The notes under the pieces: generated by a model
What the model saw: the letters and a program-made list of their open reading frames with translations, nothing else
Told to the model about the DNA's origin: nothing
The model's database searches: none
DNA from: Candidatus Kuenenia stuttgartensis
GTDB taxonomy: Bacteria > Planctomycetota > Planctomycetia > Isosphaerales > Isosphaeraceae
Direction of reading: 5' to 3'
Length of the DNA stretch: 14,012 nt
NCBI GenBank assembly: GCA_945872325.1
Contig: CAMBZY010000025.1
Span: forward strand, 1 to 14,012
Position numbers and translations under genes: made by a program
Shown: piece by piece, positions 7,041-13,971 of the stretch
Position numbering within the stretch: the first letter of the stretch is position 1
Layout: each line of letters begins with the position of its first letter

Positions 7041-7062
7041 GATCTGCATATCTGGTTTGCTC
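7031..7062 (-). terminator. perfect 13-bp inverted repeat, possible terminator of the LEPR gene
   Basis: GAGCAAACCAGAT at 7031-7043 and its exact reverse complement at 7050-7062 enclose a six-base loop. It lies 48 nt past the stop of the LEPR protein gene (minus strand), a fitting place for a terminator, but there is no T-run. One arm coincides with the end of IS relic B, so it may instead come from the insertion event. Confidence 0.45.
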
Positions 7063-7109
7063 AGGATTACAAGATTGATTCCATCCGTCGAGATTCTTGT
7101 GATCAGGGA

Positions 7110-9287
7110 TCAGTGTGGCACGCGAGGTTTAATCGCCCCAAGACCAACAAAGATCACGATCGAATTCCCGCCTCCGCCCTTCGCCTTGTTCCCGACAAGA
7201 ATTTCACCGGTAGAATCCCAAGTGAAGTTTGGCTTCCAATTGTTGATGGCCCACATGTTCCCTGCCTGATCGATCCGGACCTGAGTCATTCGCTGCAGCG
7301 GGAGATAGCTCGCCGGCAACCCTTTGCCATACAGCGGGTCTCCATTAGCCAGAAGTACCTGGTCGCTACCGGTTGGTAAAGTGTATCCAACGGATGATGT
7401 GATTGGGTCACCCTCATTGAGCCACGATGGCCGCTTGGCAGGATTGGCGCCGGCCAGAAGCGATAGGCCTGGATTCCGATAGACCGCGCCGACTGCCTCA
7501 GGGCCAAAGTTGGCAACCCAGATATTATCATTGCCGTCGACTTCAGCACCCCACGGTCCGGAGATCCCGCCTCCTGAATAACGTTTGATATCGACAAGGG
7601 GGTCTTTTGAATCGTTCCAGTCAAACGGGACCTTGTACATGCTGTCGGCAGGCCCGCTGGTGATCCAGCAATTGCCCAGTGAATCGAGGACCATACCCTT
7701 CGGAGCGTGCAGGTAATTGTCGGTAAATTCGGTGCCGACTGTAGAAACCACGGCAACCGGAGTGAAGACCGGTTCGACGGTATAGTTGCCTGGGCTGCCG
7801 ATCAATTTCACCCTGGCGAACCCACCCGGTCCAGAGATATTCGACAAATCGCCACTGAAACTAACCCATACCGATTCGTCTGCGGCGAGTCGGACATCGA
7901 ACGGACTCTGGAAGTGATTAAGGGTTGGATCTATCGCTTTCCAAACACTTTCTGGAACCTTGTAACTCACTGCTTTCGTCGGGTCACCCTTGGGAAACAC
8001 GACGATCGAGTTGTTTTCGATGCTCGCGATATAGACGTTGCCATGAGAATCAACCTGAACACCCTGGGCGCGTTGAACGGCTGGGAATTCACCGGTGGTC
8101 GGGTTGTATCCGAAATAGCCCTTCGGTCCGGAAAGTGGCTTGCCGGTCGGACTATAAACCGACACGGAACCGGTCCCGCTGTCGTATGGCTTCAAGCCTG
8201 GCAGGTTTCCAGGCCCCTTGCCCCAGCCGTAATTGGTGGCCCAAATGTTGCCTGTTGTCGGGTCGATGGCAATACCGAAACCTTGTCCGAGTGTCCCACC
8301 GCCAACAATCGGAGATTTCGGGGTCCCGTTTTTCCCCGTCGCTGGTGCGCCATTGGGTTGCAGCACTGGTAGGAACTTCGAGGAATTTGGCGATCCCTGA
8401 ATCGTATTGTTTGTGATCCATGCAAAACCATTGTCGTCGAATGCGAGCTGACCAGGGCCTCCGAATGCCAACTTATTGCTTCCCGTTTTATTCACGACCA
8501 CTGCCATCGTGAACGCATCGGGTGCTTGAAAAAGCCCAGTATGATAGGTCGCTGATCTGGAGGTCAAGCTGTAGATTTCGTCTACATTCTCGCCAGGGCT
8601 CCTGGCGATATTGGCGAACGCCTCGAACAGACTGTCTGGCTTCGAGCTTCCCATGGGCGTAGCTGCAGTGTAGAACTGCGAGACGAGAAGGGCGCGTTCA
8701 GCTCCCGTAGACTGGACAATTGATGCTGCCAGATTGCCGAGTGAGCGAATGGTGCGGAGCGAATTTGTCTCGTAAGCATTGGGAGAAGAAAGCAGCACGG
8801 GGGAGGGTGATCCGGACTGTGGCGAGACGAGATTGTTGTTCATCCCAGCCGCAATTCTGAGGCCAAATGCATCTCCGCTGATATCGCCTTGCGGATCAGA
8901 GAACTGGGCCATCGAATAGCCGGCTGCAACCGTGGTGATTTCGTTCACGGTGATCCGCGATTTCGGCAACTTCGCTCCTAGAACACTTTCAAGTGAGACT
9001 CCACGGCCGATTTCGGCAGTAACATAAAAAATACTTGATGAGGTTGTATTTGGCACGTTGATCCGAAACGCCCCGTTCGCTCGGGTTGTGGCGGAGCCTC
9101 GCACAATCGGAACGCCTTCTGTGGCTTCGTAAAGCGTGACTTGAGAATGAGCAAGCGGCTTTGCCGAGCTGCCGATTCCAGAAATGACCCTACCGATAAA
9201 CGCGTCACCTGCCATCATGAGCCGGGGCTCTAAATGGTCAACCAAAAATGACTTTTGACAATTGCGACGTGATCTGGACATATTCAT
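7110..9287 (-). CDS. secreted LEPR-motif surface protein with beta-propeller repeats
   Basis: A 725-aa exported protein. After a basic N-terminus (MNMSRSRRNCQKSF) comes LEPRLMMAGD at residues 19-28, the planctomycete LEPR motif thought to take part in export or surface sorting. Residues of about 30-100 look like a carboxypeptidase-regulatory/Ig-like fold (VTLYEATEGVPIV, GAFRINVP). The rest has repeats of the NHL/streptogramin-lyase type, each with a D-x-x-G-N-x-W/Y-A/I pattern: LAFDDNGFAWITNN, IAIDPTTGNIWATN, VQVDSHGNVYIAS, MVLDSLGNCWITS, AEVDGNDNIWVAN and VRIDQAGNMWAIN, consistent with one six-bladed propeller. I prefer the ATG at 9287 (or 9281) to the one at 9347, since the LEPR motif then lies about 20 residues in; GAGAG just upstream is a modest ribosome site. 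No catalytic residues can be named; binding or scaffold roles are possible. Confidence 0.88.
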   Translation of the reverse strand: MNMSRSRRNCQKSFLVDHLEPRLMMAGDAFIGRVISGIGSSAKPLAHSQVTLYEATEGVPIVRGSATTRANGAFRINVPNTTSSSIFYVTAEIGRGVSLESVLGAKLPKSRITVNEITTVAAGYSMAQFSDPQGDISGDAFGLRIAAGMNNNLVSPQSGSPSPVLLSSPNAYETNSLRTIRSLGNLAASIVQSTGAERALLVSQFYTAATPMGSSKPDSLFEAFANIARSPGENVDEIYSLTSRSATYHTGLFQAPDAFTMAVVVNKTGSNKLAFGGPGQLAFDDNGFAWITNNTIQGSPNSSKFLPVLQPNGAPATGKNGTPKSPIVGGGTLGQGFGIAIDPTTGNIWATNYGWGKGPGNLPGLKPYDSGTGSVSVYSPTGKPLSGPKGYFGYNPTTGEFPAVQRAQGVQVDSHGNVYIASIENNSIVVFPKGDPTKAVSYKVPESVWKAIDPTLNHFQSPFDVRLAADESVWVSFSGDLSNISGPGGFARVKLIGSPGNYTVEPVFTPVAVVSTVGTEFTDNYLHAPKGMVLDSLGNCWITSGPADSMYKVPFDWNDSKDPLVDIKRYSGGGISGPWGAEVDGNDNIWVANFGPEAVGAVYRNPGLSLLAGANPAKRPSWLNEGDPITSSVGYTLPTGSDQVLLANGDPLYGKGLPASYLPLQRMTQVRIDQAGNMWAINNWKPNFTWDSTGEILVGNKAKGGGGNSIVIFVGLGAIKPRVPH

Positions 9288-9506
9288 GGCTCTCAAGAAA
9301 GATTTTTTCTGATTGATATAGAATGGGAGCAACTGCATAGCAATCACCCAAATATACTATATCAAACATTTTAGCAACCCGACACTACATATTCAATCTA
9401 TCTTAGCCCCGGATATTTCACGAGAAGATGTTTTACAGTCCATCTGATCACCCTTATCTACTTGTTAGAAAAAAACTTACAGCAAGGGATCTGTTCAGGA
9501 AAAGGC

Positions 9507-9655
9507 TGGAAGAACTGGGCCTGCCACTGGTAGAACATCGTGGGATGGATCTTGTATTCGTCGCAAACCTCGGTGATGGGTATTCGGTCGATCAGATGGC
9601 GTCGCAGGATAGCCACTTTTTGATCCGCCGAATATTGATTACGGGACTTCGGCAT
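9507..9655 (-). pseudogene. truncated IS3-family orfA (N-terminal half)
   Basis: It encodes MPKSRNQYSADQKVAILRRH and continues through ITEVCDEYKIHPTMFYQWQA to QFF, the intact helix-turn-helix part of OrfA. Similarity to relic B stops at GAAGAACTGGG (9509), after which the frame runs into unrelated sequence. This copy preserves the seven bases lost in relic B and so shows the original reading frame. Confidence 0.75.
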
Positions 9656-9670
9656 GATGAGAAACTCCTG

Positions 9671-9690
9671 TCGAATAATCGCTTATTCGA
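9671..9690. repeat. perfect palindrome in the IS leader
   Basis: Arms TCGAATAA and TTATTCGA flank TCGC. The same site has one mismatch in relic B (6987-7006) and is more degenerate in relic A. Its place between the IS end and the orfA ribosome site suggests an OrfA binding site or a leader hairpin that limits transposase expression. Confidence 0.5.
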
Positions 9691-9807
9691 AAAGGCCGTG
9701 TCACTAATTTTACTTGCAGCAAAACAACTGTAGCAACATGGCATTTTCTCGATTTGTTTGCTTTGGTAGTAGTGACAATAGGCACACGTTCGCGTAGAAT
9801 TAATCCA

Positions 9808-10101
9808 ATGAAGCCTTACCGATGGAGTCATGAGAAGAACTGTTTGCTCAAAGCAGAGCGGGGTTTGACTTTCGAAAGTGTCGTGGTTGCCATCGATTCT
9901 GGCGGCTTAATGGACATCCTTGCACATCCCAACTCCGATAAGTACCCCAGGCAACAAGTGCTTGTTGTTGTCTTCGACAACTACGCATACTTGGTGCCAT
10001 TCGTTGAAGAGGAGAAGTATTATTTTCTCAAGACCATCATTCCAAGCCGCAAGGCCACGCGTGACTATTTGAACAAAGGCGACAACAATGCCGACGATTG
10101 A
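9808..10101 (+). CDS. BrnT-like type II toxin
   Basis: A 97-aa protein starting MKPYRWSHEKNCLLKAERGL, followed by SFES-type helix FESVVVAID, then HPNSDKYPRQQVLVVVFDNY, AYLVPFVEEE and the ending KTIIPSRKATRDYL. The order helix, basic beta-strands and a final SRKATR motif resembles BrnT, a ribonuclease of the RelE-like fold whose ending reads ISARRAT. I chose ATG 9808 instead of the upstream in-frame start at 9754, because the family begins with a K/R-W motif here. Its 3' end overlaps the antitoxin gene by 14 bp, with the toxin first as in brnTA. It probably cleaves RNA when released. Family membership is by pattern and length, not by search; a related uncharacterised toxin family is the alternative. 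Confidence 0.75.
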   Translation: MKPYRWSHEKNCLLKAERGLTFESVVVAIDSGGLMDILAHPNSDKYPRQQVLVVVFDNYAYLVPFVEEEKYYFLKTIIPSRKATRDYLNKGDNNADD

Positions 10102-10357
10102 CGATAGCGAACTTGAGATTCTCCAAGCCTTTGAGCAGGGTCAACTCAAGTCAGTTGCAACAAAAACTGAATTAGCCAGATTCAAGTCAGCGGCTCGAGC
10201 GACGACTCTCAAAGATCGTCGCGTAAATATTCTCCTAGCCTCCGGCGACCTTAGGGATATCCAGGTCAAAGCCCTCGAAGAAGGAATCCCTTACCAAACT
10301 CTGATTGCCAGTATTTTGCACAAATACATCACTGGAAAACTGGCTGACAGGGGATAA
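10088..10357 (+). CDS. CopG-family antitoxin of the type II pair
   Basis: An 89-aa protein whose C-terminal half shows a ribbon-helix-helix pattern: RRVNILLASGDLRDIQVKAL followed by EEGIPYQTLIASILHKYITG. The stretch GIPYQTLIASILHKY is the hallmark of the CopG antitoxin family (PF12441). The N-terminal part (SELEILQAFEQGQLKS) is the likely toxin-binding region. It starts inside the toxin gene (14-bp overlap), so the two are translationally coupled. Like other members it probably neutralises the toxin and represses the shared promoter upstream of 9808; no operator could be picked out. Confidence 0.85.
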   Translation: MPTIDDSELEILQAFEQGQLKSVATKTELARFKSAARATTLKDRRVNILLASGDLRDIQVKALEEGIPYQTLIASILHKYITGKLADRG

Positions 10358-10486
10358 GAATCACCAGCCAAAGCGAATGAAAACCGAATATTCGCAAAAG
10401 CGATCCATCCTGTAAACCATAGTATGCCATGCAAGAAATGGACGCGATTTCATTCGCTATCACAATTTCCTGCATGATCACCTATT

Positions 10487-10504
10487 TTGAATTTTGAAAT
10501 TCAA
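10487..10504. repeat. AT-rich palindrome between antitoxin and efpL
   Basis: TTGAATTT and AAATTCAA face each other over two bases, between two convergent genes and about 50 nt beyond the efpL stop. It could be a weak bidirectional terminator, but no T-run follows. Confidence 0.3.
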
Positions 10505-10554
10505 TTCCCGTATCTGGAATTGCAACAGTTCTAGCAACCCAGAAGTTCGCTCAG

Positions 10555-11127
10555 TCAGCTCGTCACCCGGCCGAGATAATCACCGGTCCGGGTATCCACC
10601 TTGACGATGATATCTTGATCCAAGTGCTCTGGCACCTGAACGATATAGCCTGTGGAAAGTGTCGCCGGCTTGGTGCGTCCTGTTGCGGAATTGCCCCTGA
10701 CACCGGGCGCTGTTTCCACAATCAGAAGATCCACGGTATCAGGAATCTGAATTGCAATCGGCTGATCGTCCACGACCAGAACTTCCAGACCCGCCATATT
10801 TTCTGACATGTATTGGAGCTGTTCAGCCATTTCGGCAGCCGGCAGGGTGAACTGATCGTAGGTCGATTCGTCCATGAAGACGAGTTGGTCGGAATCGCGA
10901 TACAGATACTGCACTGGCCGACGCTCAAACCGGCTTTCAGGGAGCACGTCGGTGCCTCGATAGGCCTTTTCAACACGGGAACGCGTTTTGAGGTTCCTGG
11001 CGGCAATTTTATAAAGAGTGGCAGCACCTCGGGCGGACGGCGTCTGAACGTGAATCTGCTCGATCATGTGCGGCTGACCGTCGATCTCCACAACCATCCG
11101 TTTTTCAAAATCTTTCGCAGGAACCAC
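10555..11127 (-). CDS. efpL: elongation factor P-like protein EfpL/YeiP
   Basis: EfpL/YeiP is an EF-P paralogue that binds the ribosomal E site and helps peptide-bond formation at difficult motifs. The sequence follows the YeiP pattern from end to end: VQTPSARGAATLYK (tip loop with Arg33 instead of the EF-P lysine), RVEKAYRGTD, VFMDESTYDQFTL, VDLLIVETAPGVRGNSATGR with KPATLSTG, and VQVPEHLDQ. It has the three domains KOW-like (1-65), OB (68-130) and C-terminal OB (132-190). I place the start at GTG 11127: GGAGG lies ten bases upstream, the length becomes 190 aa as in E. coli YeiP, and the tip arginine falls exactly at position 33. The ATG at 11160 would add 11 residues with no family match. 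Confidence 0.93.
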   Translation of the reverse strand: MVPAKDFEKRMVVEIDGQPHMIEQIHVQTPSARGAATLYKIAARNLKTRSRVEKAYRGTDVLPESRFERRPVQYLYRDSDQLVFMDESTYDQFTLPAAEMAEQLQYMSENMAGLEVLVVDDQPIAIQIPDTVDLLIVETAPGVRGNSATGRTKPATLSTGYIVQVPEHLDQDIIVKVDTRTGDYLGRVTS

Positions 11128-11175
11128 GATTTCAAGACCTCCAGTAAGGGGTAGCAACATCGCTCATATGGGACG

Positions 11176-11200
11176 ATTATAGGAGTTGTACACTTGACAA
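11176..11200 (-). promoter_or_regulatory. possible efpL promoter
   Basis: On the minus strand a perfect TATAAT (11181-11176) lies about 50 nt upstream of the GTG start. The nearest -35-like TTGTCA (11200-11195) is only 13 bases away, too close for a standard sigma-70 site. Transcription from this box would leave only about nine leader bases before ATG 11160, which also favours the GTG start. Confidence 0.35.
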
Positions 11201-11281
11201 CCCCGCAGCTTTGCGTTCCTACGCCAACCTGCAGACTTGATCCACGTTCCCATTCAAGCGTAAGATATAAGATAAGAGAAT

Positions 11282-12064
11282 ATGTTGGACCCTCTTGTCA
11301 AGATCTTGACGGACTCCGAAATCATGGCAGTTGCAAACGAGGGGCCAGAACCCTCGGCCTACCCAAGCCCGACCGACCCATTGCTGGACCAGTGCCAGCA
11401 TTCGCTTGGCCATTGGTTTCGAGATCTGAATCACCTGAAAGCCTCGCTCGTACACGCCTCAGGCGCCGACAGCCGATTGGCATCAAACGAGCGTCTGGAA
11501 TTTCTCGGCGATGCCATCCTCGGGGCCGTCATCTGCGGCCTGCTCTATGAACGCTATCCGGAATACCTTGAAGGCGATTTGACCCGCGTCAAGTCCGCCG
11601 TTGTTTCTCGCCGAACCTGCGCCAGAATTTCCCGAGAACTTGGCATGGATCGATTCCTGATCCTCGGCAAGGGCATGGGATCCACCACGAACGCCCCTGA
11701 ATCGGTTCTCGCCGATATGTTTGAGAGCCTTGTGGCCGCCGTTTATCTGGATTCAGGATTTGAGGCGGCTCGCAAGGTGATCGTGCGGCATATGGAAAAA
11801 GAGGTCGAGGCGACCGTTTCAGGCGACATCGGGGCGAACTACAAGAGCACGCTTCAACAGCTTTCACAGAAACAGTTTGGGCGGACTCCGACATACGTTC
11901 TGATCGAGGAAAAAGGGCCCGACCACCTCAAGTGTTTCCTGGTTTCCGCACGCATCGGATCGCGTCAATATGACCCGGCCTGGGGTGCCAATAAAAAAGA
12001 TGCGGAGCAACTGGCTGCCAAAAACGCTCTGGAAGCGATCGAGCTTGAGACAGCCATGTCTTGA
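11282..12064 (+). CDS. rnc: ribonuclease III
   Basis: RNase III cleaves double-stranded RNA in rRNA precursors and in sense-antisense pairs. The 260-aa protein has the signature NERLEFLGDAILG with catalytic Glu70, Glu73 and Asp77, and the second pair Asp145 and Glu148 in ADMFESL, matching E. coli E38, E41, D45, D114 and E117. A double-stranded RNA-binding domain follows (about 185-256; NYKSTLQQLSQKQFG to KKDAEQLAAKNALEA). About 30 extra residues precede the first conserved helix; an inner ATG at 11324 would remove 14 of them, but it has no ribosome site, while ATG 11282 has AAGAGA close by. TTGATC (11236) and TAAGAT, 18 bases apart, could be a promoter. It is divergent from efpL. Confidence 0.96.
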   Translation: MLDPLVKILTDSEIMAVANEGPEPSAYPSPTDPLLDQCQHSLGHWFRDLNHLKASLVHASGADSRLASNERLEFLGDAILGAVICGLLYERYPEYLEGDLTRVKSAVVSRRTCARISRELGMDRFLILGKGMGSTTNAPESVLADMFESLVAAVYLDSGFEAARKVIVRHMEKEVEATVSGDIGANYKSTLQQLSQKQFGRTPTYVLIEEKGPDHLKCFLVSARIGSRQYDPAWGANKKDAEQLAAKNALEAIELETAMS

Positions 12065-12149
12065 CCATTCCGTCCGGGCAGGTCACACTGTCACAACAAC
12101 GAAATTGAATATTCCAAGTCAATACATCGCATGAATAGAGGTCCCGCAC

Positions 12150-13454
12150 GTGAGTGGCGCTTTGGTTGGCGATTTGGGCGTAGGTGGCGAAATCTGGCTG
12201 ATGGTTTCGTTGCTCGTCCTGATGACCCTGTTTTTTAAGTTCAGCCGCGTCATAAGCTTGCGTAATCTCGACCTGTTCCTGCTCTTCGCATTATCGCCTG
12301 GCATGATGATCCTGGTGGAAGGTTCAGGGCGAGAGTCCGACTCGTTCATTGCCTACTGCTCCCTGCTGGGCGGCTCCTTGCTCTGGCTCCTTCGATGCCT
12401 CTCCGATGTCGGACTTGGGCGACGACCGCTTCTGGAGCCGAATCTGAATGCGGCTGGACTGGCGTTTTTTGGGACCGGGATCCTGATCCTCCTGATCGCA
12501 GAAACCGTGAGCCTGCCTGTCAGAGCCGGTGAGGGTCGAAATCCTGCCGAAACCGGCTTCAAACCGACCGATAAACAAACGGCGGCGGCCTCGAAAAATG
12601 TCGCTCTAAAGCCTTTAGAGGATATGAGCAAGGCCATGATCGAGGCCACTCCCCTGCCCTCCCAGCTCAGGAGCAATCCGCCTCAGGTCATCCTTTCCCG
12701 AATCCTGGCCACAATCAGCCACCTGACCATCGTCATCAGCCTGATCGTCATCGGCTGGCGGCATTTCCTCAGACCCATCACAGGTCTCTCGGCAGCCGTG
12801 GCTTATGCGATTCTGCCCTACACCCGGATCGCTCTGGTGGATAGCGGACAAACCATTCCGGCTGCCTTAATCACTGCCGCCATCGCATGTTACAAACGAC
12901 CTTGGATCACCGGGTTGCTCATCGGCCTGGCTGCCGGCTGGATGCCCGCCTGTCTGGGGATCATCCCTCTGTGGATTGGCTACTATAAAGGCCGGAAACG
13001 CTGGAGGTTCACTCTGGCTGGTCTCTCTCTGGTTCTGGTCTCCGCCTTGATCGGTATCGACCTGCCCGACTTCGCCACCTGGGTGCGTGCACTTGGTGCC
13101 CGAAGCCTTACGGAAACCGGCCTTCTGTTCGATCGCGAACTGCCCGCCAGTTCAAGCCTTTGGACAGGTGTTGATCCAAGCTATCGCCTGCCAATCCTCG
13201 TCGCATACATCCTCATGGCCATCGGCGCATTTTTCTGGCCCATCGAAAAGAATTTAGGCGAACTCATCAGCATGTCGGCGGCCATGCTGATCGCCAGCCA
13301 GTTCTGGTACCTCGAAAAAGGTGGGACTCTGATCCTCCTCTATCTTCCGCTGATCCTGCTCATGATGTTTCGCCCAAATCTTCAGCCCAAGCAAATTGCG
13401 TGGCGTGCCCAGTTTATGCGGAAAGACCAAGGTGTCCGGGAGATCCTCCGATGA
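12150..13454 (+). CDS. polytopic membrane protein of unknown function
   Basis: A 434-aa integral membrane protein with about eleven hydrophobic segments (roughly 14-34, 40-58, 66-84, 101-121, 181-201, 209-225, 235-278, 287-303, 347-366, 370-388 and 391-408) and one large polar loop at 122-180. The start is GTG 12150 with AGAGG eight bases upstream. I recognise no catalytic motif. The arrangement of paired helices with a basic tail (PKQIAWRAQFMRK) recalls GT-C type polyprenyl-phosphate glycosyltransferases or other envelope enzymes, but this is only an impression. Its last codon overlaps the next gene by ATGA, so both form a unit; it begins 85 nt after rnc on the same strand and may be co-transcribed with it. 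Confidence 0.85.
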   Translation: MSGALVGDLGVGGEIWLMVSLLVLMTLFFKFSRVISLRNLDLFLLFALSPGMMILVEGSGRESDSFIAYCSLLGGSLLWLLRCLSDVGLGRRPLLEPNLNAAGLAFFGTGILILLIAETVSLPVRAGEGRNPAETGFKPTDKQTAAASKNVALKPLEDMSKAMIEATPLPSQLRSNPPQVILSRILATISHLTIVISLIVIGWRHFLRPITGLSAAVAYAILPYTRIALVDSGQTIPAALITAAIACYKRPWITGLLIGLAAGWMPACLGIIPLWIGYYKGRKRWRFTLAGLSLVLVSALIGIDLPDFATWVRALGARSLTETGLLFDRELPASSSLWTGVDPSYRLPILVAYILMAIGAFFWPIEKNLGELISMSAAMLIASQFWYLEKGGTLILLYLPLILLMMFRPNLQPKQIAWRAQFMRKDQGVREILR

Positions 13455-13855
13455 CCAGCCCTATCCGTGAAAAAATTATCATTTCAAGCCGTACCCTTGA
13501 CGTTCAAAATCCCGATAACCCTCAGAATCCTCCTCCCATATCGAAAAAATGGCGGGTCACCAATGTCGGATTCACGCCTCTGGGCGGCCTTCTGGCGTTT
13601 GCCTGCCTGACAATCATCGTGATGGCACCTAAAATCCTGTCCAACTTTTTTCTGAGCGGATTTTGGAATAACGCCTACGGAACAAGGCGAGCTATGATTT
13701 TTTCAGATTTTGTCGGCTGGGTCCTTCTCGACCAAGACTACGGCTACATTGGTAGTTACGCCATAGGAATCGTTACGGCTTTGCTGGCGTTTTATTGCGT
13801 GTCGCAAATCCTCGAATATTTCGGTTATCTGGTTTATCGCGAAGGCGAGAACTGA
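13451..13855 (+). CDS. small two-helix membrane protein, coupled to the preceding gene
   Basis: A 134-aa protein with a polar, Pro-rich N-terminus (1-38; NPDNPQNPPPISKKW), two membrane helices (about 43-66 and 98-124) and a short charged tail. ATG 13451 overlaps the TGA of the previous gene (ATGA), and GGGAG in the end of that gene serves as ribosome site. The 13400 start in the same frame would add 17 residues lying wholly within the previous gene. It is not a member of a family I know. Coupling suggests it forms a complex with the 434-aa protein, for example as a small subunit. Confidence 0.82.
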   Translation: MTSPIREKIIISSRTLDVQNPDNPQNPPPISKKWRVTNVGFTPLGGLLAFACLTIIVMAPKILSNFFLSGFWNNAYGTRRAMIFSDFVGWVLLDQDYGYIGSYAIGIVTALLAFYCVSQILEYFGYLVYREGEN

Positions 13856-13901
13856 GATTCAGAACTCCAACCGACTTCTTCAGGCTCTTCTATAACTCCA
13901 T

Positions 13902-13933
13902 AAAAAAGGGCGACCAAATCGGCCGCCTTTTTT
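13902..13933. terminator. bidirectional intrinsic terminator
   Basis: AAAAAAGGGCGACC and GGCCGCCTTTTTT form a stem with small bulges over a short AAATC loop. A T-run follows on the plus strand, ending the rnc-side genes, and on the minus strand too, suiting a convergent gene from the right edge. It begins 46 nt after the stop of the small membrane protein gene. Confidence 0.8.
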
Positions 13934-13971
13934 GAACTTTGAATCCACAAATCACGATCGCGAAGATCAGA

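Larger units (their letters stand above)
9507..9725 (-). mobile_element. IS3-family relic C
   Basis: It consists of the orfA fragment, the leader with CAGGAG, the exact palindrome TCGAATAATCGCTTATTCGA (9671-9690) and the terminal TTGCAGCAAAAC. The orientation is the same as in relics A and B. There is no orfB and no second end. Confidence 0.75.

Noticed and set aside
9428..9733. 101-codon plus-strand frame.
   Set aside because: It is the antisense shadow of the orfA relic C.
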